From Juglans regia (lineage: Eukaryota; Streptophyta; Magnoliopsida; Fagales; Juglandaceae), in the NCBI RefSeq assembly GCF_001411555.2, contig NC_049907.1, positions 11,154,622-11,218,621 on the forward strand: a DNA stretch of 64,000 bases, in the 5' to 3' direction. Positions 34,640 to 45,057 of the stretch are shown piece after piece; position 1 is the stretch's first letter; every line of letters begins with the position of its first letter. Made by a program: the position numbers and the translations under genes. The notes below the pieces were generated by a model that was given only the letters and a program-made list of their open reading frames with translations, made no database searches and was not told the DNA's origin.

Positions 34640-35570
34640 ATTTTCACTTGTTGCAAAAGATTTCCTTAGCTTTTAAGTTTAACATATTGCATCTTTTGAT
34701 TAAAAAAAAACCTCTCGTTTTAGTTTATCCATTTATTTCTTAATAGAAAACTAAAGGAAAATTTTCATATGTAAAAGGGATACCATGTGTCAACTTCTGA
34801 CGGGCTAACACATTGCATTATTAATTATGTCACGACAATATTATTAAAAAATAAAAAATATATTTATTGAAATTAATTTTAAAGAATAGTATTAAAAATA
34901 CCACAAAATTTATAAAAATAGAGATTTCAAAATAACTAACATGAAAATAACCTAAAATTTTGATAATACTAAAAAGAAGAACCAAAGGAAAAAAGTTGTT
35001 CGAGTGAAACTCAGGCAGATAGTTCATTTGAAACTCGCTCAACACGTTACTCGAGTGAAAGTCGGACAAAGAGTTCACTTGAGTGAATAATGCAAAAAAG
35101 TAAAAATTAGGTTTTTCGCCAATTGACATTATAAATATGTACTTAATGAAAAATATATGTGTTTAGAGTGTTCTGAACAATGAGATTTCATCCCAAAATA
35201 TATTTTTTAATTTATCAGTACAATAAAATCCTCTATAGCTCTATGAACATAGACACATTGCTAAACCACGTTATTTTTGTGTCGTGTAATTGATTTGTTT
35301 GTATTTAATTTTGCTTTGTATGTCATCATTTTTCACAACAAAAATAAACTAACATCAAGAAAACAACATAATAAATGAAAAAATTAACAGCAAAAGTAAA
35401 AATGGAAATGAATAAACTTAATTAAATAAGTAACAAAAACAAACTTAGCTATATAACTAAAGAAAAAGTAGAAAAAAAAAATTAAACCCAAAAATAGAAA
35501 ACAAAAAATAAACTTATAAATTAGGTTTTAAAAAATTTTAAAAATACTAAAACAGAAGTTGAAAAAAAAA
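34640..35570. other. AT-rich stretch with CTCGAG/TCGAGTGAA motifs
   Basis: Mostly A-rich without ORFs. At 34995-35085 there are repeated TCGAGTGAAA/TTCACTTGAG words (GTTGTTCGAGTGAAACTCAG, TTACTCGAGTGAAAGTCGG), resembling those at 39880-40040 and 42430-42480. Probably the remains of an LTR-like sequence. Confidence 0.35.
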
Positions 35571-35579
35571 AAGAAAAAA

Positions 35580-35790
35580 GAGAGGAAAGGGATCTATCCC
35601 ATGGTCAGGAGGACCCCACTCCACCCAAACATTCCCCGGGTATCCTGCCTAGAGCACGCCTGGGTTGGGATCCCCCTCCATTGGGAAGGGTGCTCAATGC
35701 CCCATCGTCAGAGAGCAGATCCCGGTCTTGAGAAATGCTTGGATCCCCGATAATGGGTCCGAGCATTTCTCCCGACAGTTGTTTTTTTTT
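35580..35790. other. GC-rich island with a 17-bp hairpin between A and T runs
   Basis: A 210-bp GC-rich block sits between an A-run (35560-35580) and a T-run (35781-35802). It holds GAGAAATGCTTGGATCC (35730-35746), an 8-base loop CCGATAAT, and GGGTCCGAGCATTTCTC (35755-35771). All 17 positions pair, two as G:T at RNA level. I do not recognise it. It could be part of an LTR or a short retroposed RNA. Confidence 0.5.
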
Positions 35791-36414
35791 TTTTTTTTTT
35801 TAACTAAGTGTTTTTTATTGATATTGTAAATTTTTTTTAAAAGAAAATTAAGAATGTAAAAAAAAATGTATGAAAAAAATAATAATAAAAAAGGCAGTTT
35901 GGGTTGATTTGTTATATATTTGCCAAACAAAAAAAAGGCTCATTATGTTTAGTTTTAGTTTTTTAATATGGTTTGTTTAATTTTTAGGATTTTAGTTAAT
36001 TTGTCATTTGTGTTGATTTTATTTATGCTAGGTTTTAAATTCTTTTATAAACATTTCTTGGGTATTTTTAATATTTTTTTAAAAATTACTGTCTTGTATT
36101 TTAAATACTTTTAATATGATTTCCAATATAAGCTCTCCCAATCCCTAAAACTCTATTAAGTGGATTCGATGGGATCTGATGTTTGTCATAGACCGGTTGT
36201 CGATAGGCATCCTCCCATCCATTTGAGATGTGAACAAAATAGGTATTGCAGAAAGATTGAGTCTTTTTCGCATCATCTATATGACATAATTTGATTTGTA
36301 AAATTTAAATTTTAAAACTTATCTTTTAAACTATATGTTATGTAGTTGATGTGTGATGTAAATGACTTCAAATAAAATTATTCATTGAAAAATCATCTTT
36401 GCCATCAAATTCTT

Positions 36415-37300
36415 TGCCTGGCGGCGCCTAAGCTCCTTATGCTATGTAATGCTGACGGACGAAGTGTGAGCATTTAGTCAAGATGGACTAGACACCAAGT
36501 AGTGCTTGTGTTGTATGTCCCTTAATGGCTGAAAGCCTTCATATATGCCTATGCCACTACCTTTCGAAACAAATACAACTCCTAGACTGTCTCATCTACA
36601 ATCTCCTTTGCTTAGAACTCCTTCACCTTCCCCCAATGGTCTGACTTGAACTATCTCTACCTTTTAAAGAGCAAAATTTTAGATGCTTTTGCTTACCATC
36701 ATGAATGGCCACTCTATCATACTAATAGGTCTATAGAATCAAAGGTGACGAGCATCCATTGCAACTACATCACACCACACACTATCCTCATACTTTGAGC
36801 CATGAAAATGGATATTAATCAACCCCTAAAGACTGATATCCTTAGTCATTCTAATCTATTAGGACAAGAATCTATTTCGCTTGAAATACCAGTCTCTTGG
36901 CAACTTCTTCAGAAATCCCATTTTTTAAACTTCCAAAGACCATCTCAATAGAAAAACCACCTCTGATCGACCCCTCCTACCTGTTTTATTCAGAAAAATG
37001 TGGATTGGAAAATATGTTTACAATGCAAATAATCCCCATCCAACTTCAAGGTGTTCAGCATGCCCTTTTGACCAGAACCAGAGTAGCATCATCTCCATGC
37101 ATGGACAAGCTCCTCCTCACTTTGCTCTAAATCCACCATAGTCTCTTCTATTCCATGTGTAACCTCTTTACCTACTGTTCATCTTAGACTCAATCATCCA
37201 ATGACCCAATTCACCACATTTAAAGCACTATATATGGCTGGTACCAATCAAAGCATCCCTATTGGGTTTGTACATTTGCTTCTATTCTGTATAGGTTGGA
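36415..37300 (-). pseudogene. Ty3/Gypsy protease-to-RT fragment, badly decayed
   Basis: The minus strand gives scattered but ordered Ty3 signatures across frames: a SEEEL-type acidic stretch near 37110, DGDYLHC and VGG segments near 37030-36970, EDSVWCDVVAMDARH near 36795-36745 (compare Gypsy CDVVDMDACHILLGRPW), and PLRDIQHKHYLVSS near 36530-36490 (compare PLRDIQHQIDLVPG before RT). Many stops. I see no LTR for it. Confidence 0.5.
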
Positions 37301-37639
37301 ACCCTAATATGATTGTGGGATGCGCTGTTTAGGGTATGGATCTAGTGGTATTAGTGTTTGAAGAAAAAAAAAGTACGGAAATGGCTACATCGAGAGAGCT
37401 AGACCTCCAGATTTTCATATAAAGTTAAATATTTTAAGACAATAATTTACTTGACTATTTTATTCAACTTTCATAGGACTTAAAAACTTTTTTATTTAAT
37501 TTTCTACTGAGAGGTCGATGAAGGTCATATATTGCAAAATTGTGAAAACTTAAAAATCTATTTTGCGAAATTTGAAAATTGAGGTCATGAATTGCAAAAA
37601 CATAAAAATTCAGGTACTAATTTTGCAAATCACCTCATT

Positions 37640-37900
37640 TTGTTTTGTGCCTTATTTGGATTAATAACCAACCCCACTTCTTTGCGAAAGACTCTTACCC
37701 TCAAGGGTGGCATTTGGAAATTGGTCAGCATACCCATGAATGCGGCTGCAATTGCACTGAAACCATTAAGCAAAGGTGTGCAAGGAAGATGTTTTTCTTG
37801 GTTGGAAATTGTTTTGGTTCAACAAAATTTCTATGTATTTTACTCATCAATGCTTCTCCTAATTGATTCGCATTTTACATTGTGAACTTTTGGTTTTGGA
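37640..37900 (+). other. Unrecognised open segment
   Basis: Two overlapping plus-strand frames are open here (one reads YPQGWHLEIGQHTHECGCNC, with clustered Cys and His). I cannot match either to a family. It may be the decayed edge of a neighbouring repeat. Confidence 0.15.
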
Positions 37901-37914
37901 AAAATCTATTTATC

Positions 37915-38075
37915 ATTATTTTTATTATCATCCTGTAAGTCTTTTTTGACGTGATATTAAATGATAAGTCCACAAGTGAAATATAATAAATAGTTTTCAA
38001 TCATTTAATACCATATCATAATATGATGAAATGATGATGGTAAAATAGATGATGGATAAGTAGCATTACTCATTA
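37915..38075. repeat. Dispersed repeat, copy 1 (pair with 42105-42282)
   Basis: TTAAATGATAAGTCCACAAG, TGAAATATAATAAATAG and GTAGCATTACTCATTAA here match TTAAATGATAAGCTCACAAG, TGAAATATAATAAATAA and GTAGCATTACTCTTTAA at 42180-42282 in the same orientation. Small and non-coding, possibly a SINE or MITE. Confidence 0.6.
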
Positions 38076-38077
38076 AA

Positions 38078-38400
38078 CTGGAGTCCAACTTTTTAAGCCA
38101 TTGTACACCTAACACCTACTCATAGCTTATAATAGGTAATGGCAATGTCCAATTAAGTTCCAGCTTCTATATCGCCAAATCTACTTTGTGGCAGTGCCCC
38201 AAACTCCTAATTTTTCCCTTGACAACCAACTTGTAAGATCTTTTCCTCTCTATTGTAGTGAGGAAAATCATTACGGCCTCCTCATTGTGTTGGGACTGTG
38301 ATTAGTGGTACTCATGTCTCTTGTTGTGTTGGAACATCAAAGGATTCCTCATGCTCTACATGATCGAGAACAAGTCAAATAAAAAATCTCATTGATTTTG
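38078..38400 (-). pseudogene. Ty3/Gypsy protease C-terminal fragment
   Basis: The minus strand contains KLVVKGKIRSLGHCHKVDLA near 38240 and VLGVQWLKKLDS near 38115-38080, which resemble the Gypsy protease end (C.G....V.L.. and DVVLGVQWLETLGPI). Stops are frequent. This is probably a different element from the fragment at 36415-37300. Confidence 0.45.
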
Positions 38401-39540
38401 TCCTTGAGTTGATGCTTCCCAACTTCATGTCGTTGCACCCTGTCCTTTATGACCAAGCTTTAATATCACTTTGGCATGGAGCCAATAGTATTAGAGGTTT
38501 TGGGCTCATTTTCTAATAGGCTGAGAAATAGAGAAAGAGGGTGACAAGTTCGAGGGCATCGAACCAACAGATCATTTTCATACAACATGAAATTTCTTGA
38601 CATAATTTATTTAACTATTTTATTTCCTTTTTATAGGGTTCTTTATATATAGATAAACTCATTTATAATAGACATGACTTGATATGGTTTAAAAAAAAAA
38701 AAAAAAAATCTCTGCATATGAAAATTATATTTCTTGTCAAACACACAAGGAAAGTCTTTTAATGTGCCTTAAATATATTAACATGAACAAAGATATTCAA
38801 AGAATAATGGAATTGTTGCCTCACTCGTCTCCTCTAATACTGTCGAACCCAAGTTTACTTCAATTGTTGTCACCAATTAGCAGCTCCTCTCGAAATGATA
38901 GCAACTAGAAGAATTTCTCTATTATTGGAGACTGAAAATCTAATCTCCTCTACAGTAATAGCCTAATCTAGAAATTCTTCAAGCTGTACACAAAACTTTA
39001 AGTATATGGAACTTGAAACACAACTCTAACTTGTTAGCATGATTTTTCACTAAGCTTCACTATGCGGATAGATCTAAAGTGTTAGAATATAATATAAATA
39101 ATTAAATTTATCCATTCTTATTAGTTTAAGTTTTGAGACAAATGATTATTTATCATAGTATCAAAAGTCAAAGTTCGAACTCTAACCCTGTAATCTACCC
39201 AATTTAATTAAATATTCTACATATTGAATCCACTTATTTAGAGAACGACATACTTACAAATTTTTACAGATATTTTACAACTTTATTTTAAATTGAAAGT
39301 AATTATGTAAAATTTGAATTATTTTAAATGAATTGGGACAAATACATTAGTTGATTGTAAAATAAGTTATAAAATAGTGATATCATTGTCCTACTTATTA
39401 AGAAGAAGTCTAGTTCATACATAGAAAATGCTAAGATTAAGTTAAATAATTAAATTTACTTCAATCAACTAATTACTTTTGGGACAACTTTTAAAATACA
39501 TGGAGGCCTAACAAAGGGGTTTTATGTAGATACTTTCTCA
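38401..39540. other. AT-rich spacer, nothing recognised
   Basis: No gene or clear repeat seen. An A-run lies at about 38692-38708. Confidence 0.4.
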
Positions 39541-40544
39541 TAAGGTGTAAATCGGTTCGGTCCGGTTCGGTGATGAACTAAAGTTTTCGGTCCATCATTT
39601 TTTCCTAATTGGACCAGTAGCTGTTTGTCTGATCTGGTCCGTTCGGTTCGACCTAATTATTTTATTATTTTGCATTTTTTTCAAATAAATTAATAAAAAA
39701 AAGTTATAATGTAACTAAATCATTAAAAAAATATTTTGCTATAATTATATTTATGATGTTGATAGTTACTACATACTAACTTAGACTTTACTCTTTAGTA
39801 TGCATAATTATTAATTGTTGGGGTGAAGACTGGTTTTGGAGTTGAAAAATCGAGAAACAACGAGTTCACTCAACTGTTGCTTAATCGAAGCTCTAACTGT
39901 GAGTTCGCTCGAGGTGTGCTCAACAGTGGGCTCGAGCAAAACTCAACAGTTCATTCAAGTTTCGCACAATAGTGGGCTCGAGTGCGACATAAACACTAGT
40001 ATTCGCTCGAGCCACGCTCGACACCCCGCTCTAGCTAATGTTAATGACTTTCAAATAATTTCATTGTACATAGATTATTCATACTTGCTTGCAAATTAAC
40101 TATTTAAAAAAAATTACTTAATTATTTTAATTAAGTGTAAATAGTAAAGTATGTATGAATGTATGATGTATTAACTATTTACATATAATGATATAAATTA
40201 TCACATTATTTATGATTTATTATTAATTGATAGATAGTATATACTATTTTATATTTTATATGATTAAAGATAATAAATTAGATAAAAATTACATCATTAA
40301 CTTATATAATTACTATATAAAAATAATATATTAAATTATTAAAAATATTTTTAAAAAATATATATGAGTTCGATCCAGTTCGATCTGGTCCAGTCTAAAA
40401 TTTGTAGACCTCAGGACCGGGTCGAATGTCATTGGTTCACATATTTTGGGACCGAAACCTACCAGTCCATAATTCGGTCTGGTTCGTTCTAGACTAAAAA
40501 ACCGGTCAGTTTTGTCGATCCAGACCGAATTACTTCCAGCCTTA
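39541..40544. mobile_element. hAT-like non-autonomous element
   Basis: Left end TAAGGTGTAAATCGGTTCGG; right end reverse-complemented TAAGGCTGGAAGTAATTCGG, then subterminal CGGTCTGG/GGTTCGGTCC repeats at both sides around a long AT core. This terminus type (GGTGTAAATCGG with CGGTTCGGTCC) is common in plant hAT-derived MITEs. A matching 8-bp duplication was not found (CTTTCTCA against ACATCCTC). A CTCGAG-rich block at about 39813-40050 seems to be inserted inside it. Confidence 0.5.
39813..40050. repeat. CTCGAG-rich block inside the hAT-like element
   Basis: Repeats of GTGGGCTCGAG, TTCGCTCGAG and CGCTCGA occur within 200 bp (39900-40020). Its composition differs from the AT core on either side. 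It is similar in words to 34995-35085 and 42430-42480. Probably part of an LTR. Confidence 0.4.
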
Positions 40545-41937
40545 ACATCCTCCAAAAAAAAAGTGGAATAGCTTGACGTCATTACTAATGTTCAAGGGCT
40601 TGAATTGTCCAGAGAAGACATAAAATTGATCATTGAACAAAAATATTGCACTCTAATAGTTGGAAACATTCTTTTCATAAGCATCATATGCCACCTCATC
40701 ATGTTTACACTCATTTTTTCATATACAGGCAAATTGGGTTAATTAAAAGGTATAATGGCGAAGGGATACCCTAACAAACATCAAAGTCAAACATTACAAT
40801 GAGAAAATAAAAATAAATTATAAAATATATTATTATAAAGACCATTTTGAACTGAAGGAATTAAGTCCATCAGCACTAGGGTGTGCGTTGTAACTAATCT
40901 ATATTTGGAACACCACTAAGGAAGGAAAAATCTTCTCTGCAGCCGGTTTAATAAAAGCACACTGCACACCCAAAACCAACCCAGTTTTTTTTACCGACTC
41001 ACGATTTCATTTAGTTCTCCTCCTTCCCTCCCTCATTATGCTATCTCCCTCTCTTAGTGAAAACTCTCCCTTTCATCCACAAGGATATTTTCTCCCTCCC
41101 TCCCTCCCCAATATGCTCTTTCGCTTTTTCCTTTTAGCTTTGGCTTATAAAAAAATGGGCGGTTGTGGGTCCCGCCACTCATCAGGACTATTTTAAGAGA
41201 AGGAGAAACGCACATTTAGGTTAAATTGAGGAAAAAAAAAAATGAGGTAAGCAAAGTGTGCAATGTATAGCAAAACTCTTGAAACAATTATTGAGAAAGC
41301 TCTTAAAACAATTATTGAGAATTATGGAGCATCTGAAGGTAAGCCTCGAAAAAAGGAAGCATGAAAATTTTGGCAAAGGAAAATGCTAGTCTTTTCACTC
41401 GTTCTTTCCATCGAAAGTTATCGCTAAGATTTTTTTATTTTTTTATTTTATTTACTTAATGATTAAGTAAGTATTTTTAATACTATTATGATTTTTTTTA
41501 TTTTCTTAAAAATATTTAAAAATACATGAAAAAAATTTTAAAAAATATATAAAAAATATTAACGAAGTCCAAGCGAGAACTTCCAGCAATAAGAGTAACA
41601 CCGTCCTTTTTTGCCGCGACATGCATAGACAGCAGAACACGGCGCGACAGTCAAAATGCAAAGATGCTTTGAGGAGAGATAGAGCTAGACATGGAAGACT
41701 TCTGTTGGGGTGCGTGTATGAGGAGGAGGGAAACGGTTGGAAGCTATTCTGCAGCTGAAAAGGCCCTAAAAAGGACAAAAACAAACTCAAAAAAATAGAT
41801 AGACTGCATAATAAGGTCGAAAAGCCAACCAGCGGCCAGATAGAAATGCTTGGAGACCAAAATAAAATAAAAATGGCTCAATTCCTAGTGAGCTTGCAGC
41901 GTATGGTGGCCATGCGTTGGGAGGTGAGCAAGATTTG
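40545..41937. other. Spacer, nothing recognised
   Basis: Contains a pyrimidine-rich stretch at 41015-41130 (CTCCCTCCCTCCC) and AT-rich sequence. The 94-codon minus frame at 41506-41790 has no family signature that I recognise. Confidence 0.35.
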
Positions 41938-42100
41938 GTTTGGATAGTAAAATAAGATTAGATGATTTTAAATGAATTAAATAAAATATTATTATAATAT
42001 TATTTTTTTATATTATTACTGTTTTAAAATTTAAAAAAATTAAATTATTTATTATATTTTATATAGAAATTTAAAAAAATTGCAGAAAGAGAAGATATTA
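41938..42100. mobile_element. MITE of the GAGATGAG family, degenerate copy 4
   Basis: Starts GTTTGGATAGTAAAATAAGA and has the family core (ATTATTATAATATTA, AAAATTAAATTATTTATTAT). The right terminus is not clear. Confidence 0.45.
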
Positions 42101-42104
42101 TATG

Positions 42105-42282
42105 TTTGTACTTTCAACTCTTATTTAGTTAAGAAAAAATATATTCATCTTCCATTTTCTTATCATCCCATAATGTTATATTAAATGATAAGCTCACAAG
42201 TGAAATATAATAAATAATCTCCAATCATCTAATGTCACATCATAAGATGATGAAAATTTAAATGATGAGTAGCATTACTCTT
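42105..42282. repeat. Dispersed repeat, copy 2 (pair with 37915-38075)
   Basis: Same orientation and order of matching words as copy 1. It directly follows the degenerate MITE. Confidence 0.6.
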
Positions 42283-44271
42283 TAATTAATTTAAGTAAGA
42301 CTCTTTTAAGAGTCTCTTTAAGTTAATTAACTGTTTGCGAATGGGAATTAACTTGTGCTGTTAAATAGCTGGTGGGAAGTTATTTAAATGAAAACAAGTT
42401 AGATATGAAAAATAGATTACCAACATAATTGGGGGTTCACTCGAGCAAGGGCAGCGAGCAAACATCACACAAAATCGAGCCAAGTCTTAAAAGAAAAAAA
42501 AAAAAAAGGCAGCTGGAGTTCTAGCTCAAAGCCCAAAGGGATTGTCGCGTTAAAAAAGTCTCGCATTCTTTAAACCGAAATTAGTTGCAAAACATTTTTT
42601 CTTAAAGGACGTCCACAAGGAAGAGTCGCTCTTTTTGCCCATGAACTTTCCAAGAACCGGTCGTCGATTTAGGCCCGTTTGGTAATGGCCTTTCTATACA
42701 TATACTAATAAGCTGAAGGAAAATAAAAGAAAGACCCAAACAAACAAATAAACAGCATGTGGCTGGAGACCTCGTATAGCAAACATAAAAGGATGTCGGA
42801 GAGGTTGACATATAATTTACAAAGAGACAAACCGATGTAGCTAATGTCATACGTTAGATTTACTTTATAATAAAAATAGTTTTACAATCTAATATATCAC
42901 AATGAGCCACGTCAATTTATAAGTTTTCTTTCGTGAGATCTCTATGTGAAACAAAATTTCTCTTATTTTTATAATATTAGAAAACTCATTACAATATTGA
43001 TTATCCATGATCATTTATCGGTATACTATACAGCCTTTGTTTTTTTGGGTTAAGTAAATTTATTTTAGTATAAAATATGCATAATACATACCTCGGGGTT
43101 CAAGAATCGATAAGACATCTGTTGACATCCACAATGTTTTCTTGTATACTAGTTTCATTAACTTATTTTCAAAACTACTACCTAAAATTAATCACACTAT
43201 AGAAGTTCAGTAAGCGAATGTATAGGGCGCATGCATCCCCTCTACCTAATTTTCATTATAGACTTTGATAATGGAAAAACTTCGTACAATGACTCGATTT
43301 GAACAACAGGATACCCACCTAGGGAGTACCTGAAATTATTAGAAACCACTAGTGCCAGTAAAACAGCAAAAATCACATAGGGAATAAGTCATGTATTATA
43401 TACTCCAGGTTTTATATAAAGATATCAAAAGTAGAGTCGCAAGAATCTAATAACTCCAAGGCACCTGTCCAAAGCAGGCACTTCATCGGAATTGTATTAA
43501 GAAAATGAAAAGTACTCATTTTAAAGCGTACAAAAAGCGCAATAGACCTATTCAATTAGCACGACTTATAAGCTTTTAGCTAATTATAACATAGTTATTT
43601 TAGCTAGTTATCTGCCCCATGCCAGAAGCTCAAGGAAAAAACAAAGAACCTGGTTTTTCCTTTTATTGGCAAAAGTCTAAATGAAGAAGGGTGGGTGTGC
43701 TACCCAACCATGGTTGAGGGTCACATGCTATACTTCCATTTGATAACAATGAAGATTTAGGATCACTACTCCAAAAGGTTAGTAAATTTATAGGGATTGA
43801 TGCATACCTTAAAAATATATAGTTTCCAGTAGTTGCATCGCATCAAGCCACCCATGGCCAGCTTCTACCAAGCATAATCTTGCATCAGTTGTCATCCCAC
43901 CACCACAAGATAACATGATCGATAAAGCACAGATCTGGGTGTTTCAAGTTGTATCATCCGCCTAATAAATTCAGAACCATCATTCATTTTTATACAGAAA
44001 CCACAAGTCCATACTTGTCTCAAACTCTTCTAGAGAGATTGAGAGACAAAAGAAAGCAGTAAATTATTTGTAGTCCAACAGATTAACCAAAAATGAAAAA
44101 TATCAATCTATTACTAAAGCACGGGTAGTACTTTAATTCAGTAAAATAAACTTGGGAAGTACTATAGTTATCTGTAGACTGTAAAAGCATATTTGTACTG
44201 AAAGCAACTAATATTTCCTAGGATTCCTCTAGCAACTCGTCAGCAGAAACACAGTTCTCAATGGGGAAACT
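42283..44271. other. Spacer downstream of the FMN-protein gene, nothing recognised
   Basis: About 2 kb of AT-rich sequence. It holds a short CTCGAG-containing piece at 42430-42480 and an 82-codon minus frame at 42602-42850 without any recognisable signature. Confidence 0.35.
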
Positions 44272-44372
44272 TGGCGTTGGGATAGTGAGATATTCTCAGA
44301 TATTTTGTAAATAGTAGTGAAAAAGTAATGATAGAATATTAAATAGTAGTGAAAATAGTGAAAATTAATATA
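44272..44372. repeat. Second copy of the repeat found in LINE3 RNase H
   Basis: GGGATAGTGAGATATTCTCA followed by GTAGTGAAAAAGTAATGATA and GAATATTAAATAGTAG is the reverse complement, with a few changes, of the insert at 19853-20025. Confidence 0.55.
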
Positions 44373-44529
44373 TAGCATTGTGATTAGGGAAACCAGGAAA
44401 TATTGTTCAGGCAACAAGTTCAGCTAACAGCACAATCTGTAATATTTCATAGCATAGAAAGCATATCCGACAATCCTACCATCCATACATTGGAAGGCTG
44501 GTACAACCACCACTCAGGAAAACATACAT

Positions 44530-44811
44530 TTGGGCAGACAAGTGACATTCACTGCTATATATAGGTCCAGTCATTTTCTAGCCCCAGCAGGGGACATTTA
44601 TTTAAACCCTTCCATAGACAAGCCTCTTGCTCAAATGAGTATTCCGCGAACTAAGGAAGGAAAGATACCACTTCTAGGAATGTCCGACAGGTATTCCACC
44701 AATCATGTCCTTTCAAATGTTGGAATGGGATGCTCATTTAGGCAAGATGCTTTGCATGGGAGGCTAGTTGACATCCAAAATGTTGAATCAAAGGCTTCAT
44801 CAAAGAGGTAA
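44530..44811 (+). CDS. Unplaced exon-like ORF, 93 codons
   Basis: An open frame with protein-like composition (SIPRTKEGKIPLLGMSDRYS, GCSFRQDALHGRLVDIQNVE). It begins TTG, not ATG. TTGGGCAG stands just before it like an acceptor, and AAAGAG|GTAAGAG at its end looks like a strong donor. Neither neighbouring exon nor any family could be identified. It lies close to the 3' end of the minus-strand FMN-protein gene and may be an exon of an overlapping gene, a gene fragment, or chance. Confidence 0.25.
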   Translation: MGRQVTFTAIYRSSHFLAPAGDIYLNPSIDKPLAQMSIPRTKEGKIPLLGMSDRYSTNHVLSNVGMGCSFRQDALHGRLVDIQNVESKASSKR

Positions 44812-44919
44812 GAGTACAAGTCTTAGCTGTTTCAGTACTAGTCATATATTGTGCTGCTTGATGTAGACATGACTAAAGAATCACAATGAAAAGTCATATA
44901 TACAAAAATGTATCTCCAT

Positions 44920-44925
44920 TTTATT
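44920..44925 (-). terminator. Poly(A) signal of the FMN-protein gene
   Basis: TTTATT on the + strand (AATAAA on -) 133 bp past the stop codon. It is the nearest canonical signal. Confidence 0.45.
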
Positions 44926-45057
44926 CTTATAATATAAACTTATATAATGCACTAGTAAAGGATCATGAAAAAGAGATATCTTTATAATAAATTTCATAAA
45001 AGATTTCTAAATTGAAACCACACTTCATATTGGAACCCAAAAGTTACAAAGCATAGA

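Larger units (their letters stand above)
34615..37634. other. Interval bounded by a long inverted-repeat pair
   Basis: The left end starts GGTTAATTGCAAAATTAGTC. The right end, reverse-complemented from 37634, starts GGTGATTTGCAAAATTAGTA, and similarity continues for about 40 bp. This may mark one 3-kb Mutator-like element or two unrelated members of a family. No transposase is inside; the contents are AT-rich sequence, a GC-rich island and a Gypsy fragment. Flanking 9-mers do not match exactly. Confidence 0.4.

Noticed and set aside
35730..35771. Hairpin as a microRNA precursor
   Set aside because: The 17-bp stem with an 8-base loop is too short for a plant miRNA precursor.
34615..37634. Complete autonomous Mutator element
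   Set aside because: No transposase or zinc-finger motif inside, and no matching 9-bp duplication. Kept only as an inverted-repeat pair.
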